Positions 37,406-50,179 of a DNA stretch of 64,000 nt are shown here, one piece after another. The stretch comes from Eulemur rufifrons. Its lineage: Eukaryota; Chordata; Mammalia; Primates; Lemuridae. Location of the stretch: the NCBI RefSeq assembly GCF_041146395.1, contig NC_090986.1, forward strand, positions 39,592,001 through 39,656,000. The letters are read 5' to 3'. The position numbers and the translations under genes are program-made. Below the pieces are notes generated by a model that had not been told where the DNA came from, did not search any database, and worked only from the letters and a program-made list of their open reading frames with translations. The stretch's first letter is position 1; each line of letters begins with the position of its first letter.

Positions 37406-37815
37406 ATGTTAGGTTTGAAGAATTCACTCTTCCCAAACTTCCATCAAAACGTCCTATAGAACCCACCCCTCTTCCCTTCCTAGGGGTGTGTTAGGAACCT
37501 AGCTTTTGCCAGACCCCTAGGGAGATACAGGAATGCAATGCAAAAGGGGAACTTACTTTCCTTACCCTTCCTGATAAGGAGGACCCTCATCCTTCCCAGT
37601 TGTTCCCTAGGGAGATAAAGGGATGGAATGCAAGAGGGGAACTTACTTTCCTTTATCCCTCCCAGTTGTTCGAAAAGTATTTACTACTCCCAGAAAAACT
37701 CTCTATAAAACCCAAGGCTCTTCCTTTTTCTTTCATGGACACCTTTTTCCAGCCTCCACCCACCTGCACCCAGATGCTCAAAACAAATAAACATTTTGCT
37801 ACCAAAAATAAAAAA
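37406..37815 (+). mobile_element. LTR-like unit with internal tandem duplication and poly(A)
   Basis: Begins near 'tgttaggtttgaagaattc' and contains a duplicated block: 'ccctagggagata' occurs at about 37516 and 37604, each followed by 'ggggaacttactttcct'. A TATA-like 'ctctataaaaccc' at about 37700 is followed about 80 bp later by 'caaataaaca' (AATAAA near 37786) and, about 20 bp on, by an A-rich tail. The spacing TATA-to-AATAAA is what a retroviral LTR R region shows, and U3 tandem repeats are common in LTRs. A short repeat near 37480 ('ggtgtgttaggaacc') could also be part of it. Family unknown; no coding sequence. Confidence 0.5.
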
Positions 37816-37829
37816 AAAAATAAGAAATA

Positions 37830-38700
37830 AAGCTTACAGTCAGGACATGTTGGTATTGGAAAGCCATTTAAAGATGCCGTCTAAATGTCCTTGGTTAACT
37901 AATGATTACATAACTTAAAGTCAAGGTACTGAAGTGACTCTCTAAAGGTGAAGTGCTGGTTGGAGGTGAAGTCTAGGCTAGTACCCAGGTCTATTGACTC
38001 CTGGAATTGATGAGTTTCAAAGAAATATATATATTTATAGCTGTATGGATTGTAGACCTTAATAGAATATGCTACTTACTAAGGTGACTTTATATTGTGT
38101 AAAATCAGCTAAACTGGAACTATGCTTCCCAGAATACCCTTTCCCACATGGTTTAGATCATCATTGGCCACGAGAGGAATTTTTGTGCAATTTAGAATGT
38201 GGAAGGAGAGCAGCAGCTATGTGTACATTGGGAAGATCAGTTGAGAGCCAGGCACTGTTGCAGCTCACATCATGCACATTGTCACAGATCTTCTCGGTCA
38301 CCTTGCTGGCATGGGGCAGCATCCACACCTCAGTTCCTCCAGCTCCTCCCAGATCTCCTTCTTCAGCTTCTCGGTGGCAGCATGCACCAGCTCTTTTTCA
38401 GCCATTCATGTCATCAAAGGAGAAAGCTTGAAAACAGTCAGAAATCACCATGAGTTCCAGTGAGAAAAAAACACAGGTTCTAGTTCATCCTCATTGGTGC
38501 AGTTTGTCCTTGACCTCCCACACCTCAGGCCCTTCTTCCCTTTACAACTTCTTGCCCAGCTGACTTAGACCCAGCACTGGGGGCAACAGATACTGGCCTA
38601 ACCAGCTCCCCAAATTGCAGAAAGTCAAATACCTATACTAAATTCTCTTTATCATTCAATGTGGTTCTGCTTCTCTGTTAGAACCCTTGCTGATACACCT
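37830..38700. repeat. Probable ancient repeats (MIR trace and an LTR-like segment)
   Basis: 37900-38030 resembles a decayed reverse-strand MIR ('tagtacccaggtctattgac'). 38100-38700 has the form of an old mammalian LTR-type repeat ('cttcccagaatacccttt', 'gttctgcttctctgttagaa', 'cccttgctgatacacctg') but I cannot name it. Three overlapping open frames at 38069-38463 lie in different frames and are not considered genes. Confidence 0.35.
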
Positions 38701-39205
38701 GCATGACCAATTGTACTGAAATCAATTAAAAATGTATGGCTTAGACATTTTTGAAAACTATTGGCTACCATTTTGTATCTAAATAATTTCTTTTAAGATA
38801 GTGCATATCTGAAACTCAGTAACAGATGTCTCTAAAATGCACATGTAATCTCAATTTGCACAATATTTTAAGCTTTTCATAGACTATTCATCTCCATTAT
38901 TTAATTTTATAAACTTGTAGGAATATGTAAGCATTTAGCAAAGGAAGTTTTGGGGAGCTTCTCATTAATGATTGTGAGCAAGCTTAATGGTATGAAAGTT
39001 AGAGGAATAATTTTGTTAGCACTTTATAATAGTGGGGTTATTAAACTGAGTTTCCTATTTGTCTAACAAGACATCATAGACCTTTGACTTCAAAGTCAAT
39101 TTAGGGATTGTATAGAAGTTATATATGAAATGTGCACCTGGTTGCTAAGGATCTGAGGAAGATGAAATACTTCCTGGAAGGTGAATGACGATGGAAGCAG
39201 TATTG
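38701..39205. other. Intergenic, nothing recognised
   Basis: AT-rich, no repeat or open frame of note. Confidence 0.4.
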
Positions 39206-39209
39206 GAGA

Positions 39210-39850
39210 AAACTGGGCATTGCTTCATTTATTCATTCATTCTTTTGTCCGAAAATATTTGCTAAGTGCATACTGCTATTCTCTAAACATAAAATCTTGA
39301 ACAAGACAAATGAAATTCTGCCTCCATGGGACTTATTCTTGCTGGGATGTGCACATGAAAAAAAGAAGGAATGGATGAATGAACAAATAAAATAAATAAT
39401 ACAAATGAACATAAATCCATAGAGTCATAAGTTCCATGAAGACAATAAAACAGGGCAATGGGTTAGAGAATGAGTGGGCCTTGGGGCATCTCTTCAGCTA
39501 TCCTAGGTCGGGAAGACTTCTCTGAGGGGGTGACATTTGTACTAAGACACGGCTGATAAGATTAAGCTTGCCACACGAAGATCTTGGGGAAGAGCATTCC
39601 AGGCAGCAGGACCAGCAACTGCAAAGGCCCTGAGGCAAGAATCAGTCTGCCTTGGCACTCCATATGGCGAGAGCACAGGGAGGTCAAAAAGTGTGGAGAA
39701 GCTGGCATGGGCCAGATTGGGGAGGACATATCATGAGCCCCAATGTTGGCTATCATTACGAGGGAGTCTAATCAGAGAAGAAATACAATCTGACTTACGT
39801 CTTGAGGGCTCAGTCTGGCTAGAGGGACAAGAGTGGAAGGAGTAAGACCA
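39210..39850 (-). repeat. L2 LINE 3' half
   Basis: One of the clearest L2 copies here: reverse-complement end 'ttcatttattcattcattc', then 'cctccatgggacttattctt', 'ttctctgagggggtgacatt', 'ggggaagagcattccaggc' and 'caactgcaaaggccctgagg'. About 640 bp. Confidence 0.88.
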
Positions 39851-41420
39851 GGCACAAATTTAGCCAACTTGAAGGCATCCCCCACAATGCCATAAATCTT
39901 TACAAGAATTATAAAGGACTAGATCCCAGAGGAGTTTGGGGAATGGTTAGTTTTCTCTTGGGGTTGTCCAAACAAAAAGCAAGATAACACTCTGCAGGCA
40001 TCAGAGTAAGCTGTGGCTGCTGGATCTGCCCCACCCTCTCCCAACGCTGGGTAATAGCAGGGAATCAGTGATGTGTTTTGATGAACTGGGCAATGTAAAT
40101 AGGCATTCTCCTATGTTGGGACTGGAGACCCTGGTGCAAACCTGTGAAGTCTAGAGTGGCACTGCAGGGCCACAGGCTCCAGTGAGTACAGGAGTGACTG
40201 CTGGAGTGAATTATTAATCCCTGACCACTCTGTAATGGAAGGGTTCAGACCTCTTACCAATTCCTGTCTCCTGAAGGGAGTTGAGAAAACTGCCAGGAAC
40301 TCATATAAAGAACTGAGCTCACGGGCAAGATGCTTAATCATTAGATAAATATCTTAGTTGCGACTGATTTATCTCATAACAGACTTGTTTCTCTTACCCT
40401 GTTTATTTCAAATATTTGAAGCTTATATTTTACAGCTTAGGAAGACCACGGACAAAATCTTTATGTTTTTACTTGCAAGGCTTACTGGGGCTTCAAAAAT
40501 GGGCTGTCGGAGAAAGGAAGGTGAGCCTGGATTTGCAAAGAAGGAGCCAAAGAAGCTGACCCAGCTGCAGCAGGAAGCATAGTGACATAAAGTAGAAATT
40601 CAGTTATGATCCAGGCTGCTTTTACTACCCAGAAGTCTGAGCTGGTGGGTTTGTCTGAGGGCAAGTTTGTCTGTGGCTGGGATTCAGGCTGCTGTAACTG
40701 CTAAGGGGTCTGAGCTGTTTCAAACCCTCCCATGGCAGAATCGTGGTCTTGGAGCGCTTTGACTGAGAAAGAGACGAAAACCACACAGTCGGGACAGAGT
40801 GTGAGCAGGTGTAAGAGCAGGTGGGGGTTAAAAAGAGGTCATGATCCCAGCCTGGTAGACTGTGGTTGGAGCTTTATCCCCACAGGGGCAATCGAGAACA
40901 ATCTAGACTCCAGGCAGACCAAATTCTAGAATCCTCCAGAAACCACCTGTTGATGGGGATGAGGCCAACTTAGGATTGTTTAAGGAGCCAAGCGAGACTG
41001 AGCTGGGAGCTGGAATTCTGCAGTCCCTGAGGCTGAGTAAGGTACACCCGAGCTGGGAGGTGTGCCCAAGAGTCACATCTCAGGCAGGTAGATTAACAGT
41101 GGCTTTTAGAGAAAGTGTCTTTTTGAAATTCATTATTGTGTATTTCTCTTTAGTTTTTCTGTGCTAACTCTTGTGCCTGCTCATCATGACCTATTTGACA
41201 CAGGGCAGGCTGATCAGATGCAGGGTTTTAGGTAATGAGATATAAAGTACTAACTAAAAAGTTGACTTAACGATCATTGAGAAGACACATTGTGTTCTAC
41301 CCATTTCTATTAGGCTCTACTTAACTTCTATGCAGAACAGTTATTAAATATCAATTTGCCTTTATGGTCAAAGCTTTTGTTTCAAAACTTAGATTGTCTA
41401 CTTCTACTGTATGGTTTAAA
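39851..41420. other. Intergenic, no gene recognised
   Basis: Open frames of up to 76 codons with no domain. No confident repeat call. Confidence 0.4.
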
Positions 41421-41421
41421 T

Positions 41422-41625
41422 CAGGGGTTGGCAAACTTTTTCTATAAAAGGCCACATGGGAAATATTTTAGGCTTTATGGGCCGTGGCGTCTCTGTCCAG
41501 CTACTCGATTCAGGTGTAGACAACATGTAAACAGATGAGCTTGGTTATGCTGCATTAAAACTTTATTTACAAAACCAAGTGAGGGCCAGTTTGGTCCATG
41601 GGCTGCAATTTGCTGATGATTTCTT
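41422..41625 (+). repeat. hAT-type nonautonomous DNA transposon
   Basis: Starts 'caggggttggcaaactttt' and ends with the approximately inverted 'gcaatttgctgatga'. Between them are 'ggccacatgggaaatatttt' and 'aaaactttatttacaaaacc'. The inverted ends and about 200 bp length mark a hAT-Charlie-type miniature element. A second copy of the same family is at 48470-48680. Confidence 0.75.
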
Positions 41626-44589
41626 ACTTCATAATTTGCTAGCTACAATCAACAAAGAGATCGATTGATGTGTTTAATTTCTCTGCATTCTTTTTTTTCA
41701 CTTACAATGTTATTTTGTATTTTTTCTAATTATAAGTTTCATTTTCTGTTGTCTAAATTTTTTACTGATACATACTAGATGTTCATATATACACAGATAT
41801 ATTTAATAGAATAAGGCTTTCCTGAACCACCTTCACACAACTCTCACTACATCTTTCACAAGGAGAACCCCCAAAATGCTAGTTTATAGATAGAAAGCAC
41901 GAGGATCGCTGAGAGAAACTGTGCTCAGGATCTGCCATGGTGGGAAGTACTGAATGCGAGTTCCTTTCAATACAATCCAACGGAGAAACACACTGTCATT
42001 GTTCTCAGCGTTATCAATCCAGTTATGAGCCAAATGCAATCCAGACTCACATATCTCAGCAGGATTTCCCAGGTCATCTTTCTCAGAACAAAGCCCTTCT
42101 GGTTCCATGTTGAAAAGAACAAGACTGTTGCGATTAGGCAGAGCGGCGCTGGTAACGTGATCTGAACCGGATTCCCAGGACCCCGGTGAGGTGACATAAG
42201 GGAATCCATGTGAACCTGCTTTGAGCTGTTCAGAAGAACTACTCAGAGTTTTGTTATTGATATTTTTAGCTGTCTTTGTGTTCCTAGTACTTGGCTGGAT
42301 GCACTAGATTGGTACAGGAAGATCAAAGACTATCCTTTCCTTCAAAGAGCTCCCATTTGGGAGGAAATAAAAATCTCCTGGTAGCCAAAGACTTGTATTT
42401 GTTTGCATTTCTTCTCCCTCGGCTCTTCTCCCCCAGTATCACAGAGGCACCGCATTGTTTAGACACAATTTTATAAAATCAGCTTTCTGCTTGAAAAGGC
42501 TAAGAATGGATGAGCTGAATCTTGACAATCACTCTTATTGGAGGCATAATTTTTAGATGCTTACATTCATATGGCTCCCTGATTTTATTTTTACATATCA
42601 AAACCGCTAAAAACACAAAATGTAATAAAACAGACATCTGTGTATGTACTGCAAAAATTTAATAAATTTTAACATTTTCCATATTTTTAAAAACATGACA
42701 TTACAGTGGCAGCTACAATCTCAATCCCCCACCTCCTTCCCTTCCCATCCCCTGGAAAAATCAATATCCTGAATTGGAGATTTATCCTTCTTGTAAGTAT
42801 TTTTAAGTTCTGTTATAATTGCATTCAATTTATAGTATTATAATTCATAATCTTGTTTCAATACTAACAGTTACATGAATGCTATCACTTTGAACACATC
42901 CTTTGCCACACGCTTTCTACATTTAAAATTATGTTTTCAAGGTTTTTCCATGTTGTTCCACATGATTTAGCTTATTCAGCTTAACCACCACAGTTTTCCA
43001 CCATGGACCAGGGTTTCTTCGTCCACATTCCCATGATGTTCATTTAGCTTTGTTCCCACTCCTCTCTATTATAAAAATATCTCAGTGAGTGTTATTCTAC
43101 TTAGATCTTTACATACATCCTACGCATGCTTTGGTTTTTAGATATTTATTTTTAACACTCTCTTCCTTTTAGGTATATTAACGAAAAATGAAATAAAGGA
43201 GAAATTTAAAGGAGAAATGTTCACCTGACCCTTCACACTCATGTTCACACATGTACCTGTGATGGACAACCTTCTGTGCCTTCTCAAACACTCATTCTCA
43301 ACTTCAGTATCCTCTAGGATAGAAGCAAAGCGACTCAGCTTTCGCCTAACTTTCTGAGCATTGTTATTCTCTAAGGGTTTGCTGTTCCATAACCAAAGGG
43401 AGAATATTTGCATTCACAGGAGAGAAATGATCCAAGTTCCAATATGTGGCTCATTTTTGGTATGTAGCAGTAAGAGAGGTTTTGAAGTCATCTTCACACT
43501 GTGGCTTAAAATACTTGATTCTGGGATTTTGAAGTATGGAAACAAGCCATTCTATGTTTCTAGCCTGGGGGATTCTGAACTGCTTCCCTCCAGAGGCCTA
43601 TTTCCTTGTCAAGCACTGAAATAATAGTCTTGCCACTGGGGTTGCTCAGACACTGGAGCCACAGCGACCCTGGTGGCACGGTCACTTCTGGGAAAGAGGC
43701 GACAAGGAGCTCAGGTCCAGCTGAGTGGTTCCTGGAAGCCAGTCCCTTCACAGCTGAGGGACATCAATGGCTGGGGCTGCCTTTTAAGGTTAAGGGACCT
43801 GGGAGCTTGTGTAAGAAGGGAGGGATGTGTTGCTGAATCGTAAGAACTTTGTTTATGAGGGATTTGGAGTTTTTATAGTGAGATTTAAAAGGAAGAAGAA
43901 AGAAGGAGAAGGAGAAGAAGAAAGGAGGAGCGGGAGGAGTAGGAAGAGGAAGAGGAATAGGAACAGGAAGGGGGGGGGGAGAATCATGTATTTTGGAATA
44001 AAACCTAAGCCAGGAGCGCACAGATCTAGCAAACTTGTGTTTGGGTTTTTTCCCACCGGGCCATGTGTTCCCCCCACTGTCTTCCAGAATACGAGGCTCC
44101 TTCTTTTCAAACTCCACTCAGGGTGCAGGTCAAGCCCATGGTGTCTGTTCTCTCTGCCTTTCCAGCACCACTTTTCTGAGTCCACACTTCTGCCCGCACT
44201 CAAGCAGCCAGCAGGCCTACTATCCCTTCCTGGTGGTCCTGGTAACCAGGAAAAAAGATGGCAAGCTGAAGGCCTGTCACCTGTCCCTCCCAGAACCGAA
44301 GCATTCAGCTGTATTTGCAACCCACACCCTTCCAGACCTCTTCAGCCCTTAGATGTGTCCATCATCAGCTTAAATTTCTCACTTCCCAGTTTCCTGGTGT
44401 CATCTCACTCACCCTATGTTGGACACTTCTCCTCTCCAAACACATCTAAGCCCCCCCGCTCCCCCCCCACCACCACCATGCTGGCCTCTTGTTACCTCTA
44501 AGACCTTGTCTACCAACAACTTGTCTATCAAGTACCTTGTCTGTCAACTCAAGGTCAACAACAGCATCAGCATTTACTTATGATTTGAT
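41626..44589. other. Intergenic, includes purine tract and possible ancient L1 traces
   Basis: 42590-43110 has the texture of an ancient LINE 3' region ('aggtttttccatgttgttcc', 'cattcccatgatgttcattt') but I cannot confirm a family. The longest open frame in the window (43827-44501, 224 codons) starts in this stretch and runs through the purine tract; it is not considered a gene. Confidence 0.4.
43886..43982 (+). repeat. Polypurine tract (AGG/AAG-rich)
   Basis: About 97 bases that are almost purely A and G on the plus strand, opening with AAG/AAGG repeats and ending in a run of G near 43970-43979. A few pyrimidines (in 'gcggg', 'agtagg', 'aatagg', 'aacagg') interrupt it. It encodes an artefactual Lys/Arg/Glu-rich stretch in the long open frame that spans it. 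Confidence 0.9.
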
Positions 44590-44880
44590 TCACACACAAA
44601 GTGTTATTGTGTGTCTACTAGGTGCCAGGCACCATGACAGGTTCTAGGAAGAGGACACAGTTCTGGTCTTGAACTATGGGGTGGTCTATTGAGGGAAACA
44701 GGCAAATCAAGGGGTATCTACAATGTTGAGTTGCTGTGAGACACACCAGCCACAGAAGAGGTTGCAGGTGACTCCTGAAGCAGGGAACAGAGACAAGGAA
44801 AGGGCTGTGGGAACAGCATTTTGAGCCAAGTAAGCAACACATGCAGAGGACCAAAGGCAAGAGAAAGCAGGGCAAGCGTC
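44590..44880 (-). repeat. L2 LINE fragment
   Basis: Reverse-complement L2: 'gtctactaggtgccaggcac', 'gaggacacagttctggtctt', 'agggaaacaggcaaatcaa' and 'gagccaagtaagcaacacat'. It starts with the typical 'gtgtgtctactaggtgccaggcacc' 3'-end phrase. Confidence 0.7.
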
Positions 44881-46435
44881 AAAATCTCTAAGTGGCACAT
44901 CAGAAAAAAAGTAAAATAATAAATTCACCTAGGTAGCTGTATTCAACACACTTCAGGCCCTTTAAAAAGGTAGAGACATGATTCCGTCAACCCAATACCT
45001 CCCCAACTAGAATTATTTGAAACAAATACACACTTAGGGCCAGTGCTATAACCTGTGACAATACAGACCTAAGTCAAACAAAGGGCAGGAAATCTGCCCC
45101 ACATCTAACCACACTGTGTGGACCCTCCTGCCCATTTCTTGTTGACTAAGTCATAGAGTGGGGTCAACGCAGACCGTGATTTTAGGGTGAAACCGTGGTG
45201 GGTCCAGAACAGAGGTGAGAAGAACAGATTCTAAATAGCATATTTCCTTCAATAGTCATAGTTAGACTTAAGCCTTATTTACATAGGCCTAACAGTCTGA
45301 GAACATTTGATTAGACAGCTTGATTTTGTTGTGTTTGTGGGTTAGGAAAAGCCTCTCCCAAGCACCACCAAGTTTGAAGATAAGAGAACACGCTGACTCA
45401 TCTGCAGGGCGGGGCTTCTCTTACACACTGGTTAGGAGACTCATGTCTGTTCGCAAAGGAGGTACTGCTGCAAGAGACCCCAGTCAGCGAGTGTGGCAAG
45501 AGGAGTGAGGGCTGTCAGCCTCGGTGTGGAAATGAAGAGAGAGACTTTACAATGAACCTCAATCAGCACAAATGTTTATGACTGCCATGTCCTAGGGGCC
45601 TATGGTCACTGGGCCCTACCTGGATCACCTAGGTGAGAATAAAGGCTACATAGATATGGACAAAGGGGACAAAAAGGAAAAACATAAGATGAAAGAAGCA
45701 AGGAATAAAAGAATTCAACTAGTCCTCTTCGATCAGACAAAAACAACAAATCATGGCTCCTGTAGTTTTGACAGGACGGATTCTCAATTGCCAACCATAA
45801 ACCAATTTTTGCTTACACTAATACAATGTAATTCACTTACCAGAATTCCTATTCACTAGAAAACTTGAGCAGTTAGGTGTCAAATATACTTAGAACAGAT
45901 GCTGCCCTCCTGAGGACTGTAGTGGTATTGCTGATTGTCTCGTAATAATTTTACATAAACTTTAAAAGATTACACCGTTGTTTATTCATTTGTACCTATG
46001 CTTTAGTCCATATCAATTTATTCGGAAACAATTATTTTCACATAAATATATTTCACTGTTTTTTCCTATAAAGAAAAATATTTCCAGATCATTAAGACAA
46101 AATTTGTGCATTGTTTTTCAAATCAGAGGTCATAAAATCCATGTGGCGAAATCCATGTTCTGAGTCAGAATTAGCTTTTTTAAAAAGTGATAAAAAAATA
46201 GAACGGAAAATAATAATTGGAAAATATTGGAAGGGATCACACAGATCCTTAGCAAGACCTGTGTGCACCAAGAAATGGCCATCGTGAAGAAAAAGTGGTG
46301 AAAGACTGTACCGATGGGATAATGAGAATGAATGAAGGTCTTAGCTAGGAAATGCCATGTGATGTTTTCTCCGCTAGTATCTCATTTGATGCGCTGTCAT
46401 GTAATAGCTAATTCGACCATCAACATGATGGGACA
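44881..46435. other. Intergenic, no gene recognised
   Basis: No recognisable gene, no confident repeat. Open frames reach 85 codons. Confidence 0.4.
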
Positions 46436-47322
<887 letters not shown>

Positions 47323-48465
47323 TTAATGTCCCACTATTTAATTTTGTATTTTATAATTAATTGTGAAGCAAAATGCAGCATAACTTCATGCTCTGCAAAA
47401 ATGTTGATATTTCCCACTAGTTTGGATTATGAACTTTCAGGGTGCTTATTACAACATTTCCTAAGTTCTTGACAGTTGTTGCTTTTTAATTGTGAGAGTT
47501 CAATTACACTTCTAAGTGATAACTTTGTTATGAGAAGGTAAAAGAACAATGCATGGTCAAGTTCAATGGTGGGATCTAAAAGTGTAAATAGTGTATTACA
47601 GGAAAAAAATGTTGACTCTAGTCATCAAACTTTGATGTTTTTGAGGCTCATTCTAAAAAAACTGCAAGATTTTATAATATTATCTAATATATTTTATTAA
47701 TTGTGCAGTAAAAATGACAGACCCGGGTGTCTAATTTTTAAACTAGTCTTCACACTGAAAGCTTATATACTTCAAAATTAATGAGATAACTGGAAACACA
47801 AAATGTTTATTAATAAGCCCCTTGAATATTATAAATAAAGAAAAATAATGAAGGTATTGGTAGTATTTCCTAGCCATTCTACAACTGTTAGAAATACTCA
47901 TATTAAAATGAGACTGATAGATTTTCAGATAAGTTAGACTATGTGGGAGAGAAGTGTTTTACAGACAGGAAGAACATAAAAAAGAACATAGCTATAGGTT
48001 CAAAGAAATCTAAGATTTTTTTTTAATGAAGCAGTTATCAACTCCAGGAAAATATATAAAATCAATAAATATTGTTTATTAAAAATTCATTTAACTATGT
48101 GGGGAAAATGATGGGAGGCTATGAGAGGGCTGTGGTAGACAGGGGTATTGCTCACCAGGATTTCCAGTGTCTTCCCCCTCCTGGACAGAGCACTATGTTT
48201 CCCTGCTTCCTTTGCAGTCCTGTGCCTGCAGTGGGAACAGACAGCGACAGGAGATGGCCCAAGTCTCCTACAGTGAAGCACAACTAACCTGGTTCTCAAC
48301 GTTACACGTTCTCTCCCTGCCGTTAGGAACCCTGGTATTACAGGGCAGCCTTACAAAATGAAGAGATGACCATACGAAGTGAACTCTCTTCTGCCCTCTT
48401 TTGGACATAGACTGCAAGTGAGCAATAGTTGTTTTTAACCTGAGATTCGGGGATTTTGCAAGATT
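47323..48465. other. AT-rich intergenic DNA, nothing recognised
   Basis: No gene or confident repeat. Short overlapping open frames at 48072-48361 are in different frames and lack motifs. Confidence 0.4.
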
Positions 48466-48469
48466 GTTT

Positions 48470-48680
48470 ACACCAGGGTTTGGCAAATTTTTTCTGTAAA
48501 GAGTCACATAAGTGAATATTTCAGACTTTGCAGGCCACAGACATTGTCTGCCACATATGGCTCTTTTAAATATCTCTATAAACATGTAAAAATCACTCTT
48601 AGCTTGTAAACTGTATTATAAAAAAAGGAGTCTGTGGGTGGGATCGGGCCCATGGGCCCCAGTTTGCAAGCCTGACCTAG
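48470..48680 (+). repeat. hAT-type nonautonomous DNA transposon, second copy
   Basis: Begins 'caccagggtttggcaaatt', contains 'ctttgcaggccacagacatt', and ends with 'cccagtttgcaagcctgac'. Same family layout as 41422-41625, though more diverged and lacking part of the middle. Confidence 0.72.
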
Positions 48681-49149
48681 ACAACCGCGGAGGGCATCAT
48701 TAGCATTATTAACTTTCTCCAAAGCTGGGGAAGGCAGCTTCAGCATCCAACCCAGGAGGGCTCAGAAATGAACACCCCTCGGGAGCATCCCTCAACTGCT
48801 GACTGAGGGAGGTGTGTAAGCACCTCGGCTCAGGAGTGGGGTAGCCTGAGGGTGCGTTTACACTATTTCTCAGAATTTCCCTGTGGGCTTAGGCTCCAGT
48901 TGCCCTCAGGAGTATCTCGCTTACGAGGTCCCCTTACTGCCTGCTTTCCCGGTCCTCTCCCAATCCGCCACCCACCTACGGTGTCTCTTGTACGTCCCCA
49001 TCAAACTACTTACCTTTGTCTCAAGCTCTGCTTTGGGGAACCAAACTAATATTAACACATCCATCCCGAGGAATACAAGTTTTAGTGCAGGAAATGGAGT
49101 GCTTCCGTGGCTAAAATGTAAAAGGTGTGCCACCGGCTTCGGAAAATTG
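48681..49149. repeat. Possible LTR-like repeat, unassigned
   Basis: 48850-49100 has the look of an old repeat terminus ('ctcaagctctgctttgggga', 'accaaactaatattaacac') but I cannot name a family. The segment leads into the CpG-rich block. Confidence 0.3.
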
Positions 49150-49640
49150 TATCAGATGTAGAAAAACGGTGACTCGTGTTATGCTCGGTAAAGACATCTG
49201 GTAAAGCCCTTACCTGCGGTGACGTGCCAGGCGGCGAGGGTGCGGGGGAGCAGACCACGGCCCTCACTCCCTCCAATCCTTGGACGTGATGTGTTATTAA
49301 AAGGAATCCGCCAGGCGCAAACCACCAGATTCGCTTAGCTCTGTTGAAACCGATACAGTCACGCGGTGGATATGGCGCGCTGTGGTGTCTCCGTCTGCCC
49401 TGCACAGCGCAGAAGGCTAAAGAACGCGCCTATCAGACTTCCCTGCTGCGCGGATCCCAGATGTGACTTAGGGCACACCGTTCTTGCAGCGAACGGTGAC
49501 AGTCCGGCGTCTGACATTTCTGTTGGCGAGCACGGCCCCGGAGGCATTGCCTTTATTCTGTGGCAGCATCGGCAGAGGTCCCCATGTCTGGTCAGGATTT
49601 TCATGGATGAGACAGGTGGGACACGGTGACGCAGCCACGA
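49150..49640. promoter_or_regulatory. CpG-island-like block, function unknown
   Basis: By manual count about 32 CpG dinucleotides fall within roughly 380 bases (49165-49545), close to what base composition alone would predict, while the rest of the window is strongly CpG-depleted. It includes clusters such as 'cacgcggtggatatggcgcgc' and 'ctgctgcgcggatcc'. No conserved protein is recognisable in its open frames (49366-49629 plus; 49359-49604 and 49082-49405 minus). It lies about 5 kb beyond the SLAIN1 poly(A) signal. It may be a promoter, an enhancer-type CpG island, or a relatively recent insertion whose CpGs have not decayed. Confidence 0.55.
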
Positions 49641-49889
49641 TGCTGCTTCCTCATCCCCTGGACCACAGCTAGGGCAGCGTGGCAGTTGCAGGGTCCCCGC
49701 TTCCCTGTCCCTGGCTGCGCTGGCAGTTCCCTGGCAGGCCTGTGATGCTACACGGAGTTCTGAGGCCCCCTAACCTGGTCCGCCGATCCTTCCAGTGATC
49801 TCGTAGACACTAAATTCCTCCATCAAACTCTGCTTTTATAGAGTAATTTGAGCCACCTGCACTGAGCCTGGCTGACACAGTATTAGATA
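49641..49889. other. Probable repeat terminus, unassigned
   Basis: GC-rich then AT-rich, ending with 'gccacctgcactgagcctgg' and 'ctgacacagta', a texture like an LTR or old LINE end. No family assigned. Confidence 0.3.
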
Positions 49890-50130
49890 CTATTCTTGCC
49901 TTCATATCACCCCATTCCTACTTTGCACGGACTCCAAGGCCCTCCCCAAATTAGCTCCTGCCCATCCCTTCTGCTTCCTCTCTTACAGCACTTCCTTGCA
50001 CCCTACGATGCAGCTCAGCTCAACAATTCCTGATTCACCTGGCCACTTAACTTCCGTTCTCTGCCTTACTGCTCCCTCTACCGGGGTGCCCACCTGCCTA
50101 GTGCCTGCTTCCAGCCTGGCACTCTTCAAT
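49890..50130 (+). repeat. L2 LINE fragment
   Basis: Sense L2-like pyrimidine-rich sequence ('ctgcccatcccttctgcttc', 'tgattcacctggccactta'). It is diverged, and the assignment rests on texture and on the L2 and MIR neighbours. Confidence 0.5.
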
Positions 50131-50179
50131 CCATTCTCATATAACGGTAGATTGAGTTTTTAATTTGTTCAAGTTACTA

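Noticed and set aside
38069..38463. Possible retropseudogene with three overlapping frames
   Set aside because: I could not match any frame or its reverse complement to a known protein. There is no poly(A) tail or duplications, and the flanks look like an old repeat.
43827..44501. Longest open frame in the window (224 codons)
   Set aside because: It begins in a polypurine tract giving artificial Lys/Arg/Glu runs, then becomes Pro/Ser-rich without any domain. Overlapping frames on both strands are similarly long, as expected where stop codons are avoided by composition.
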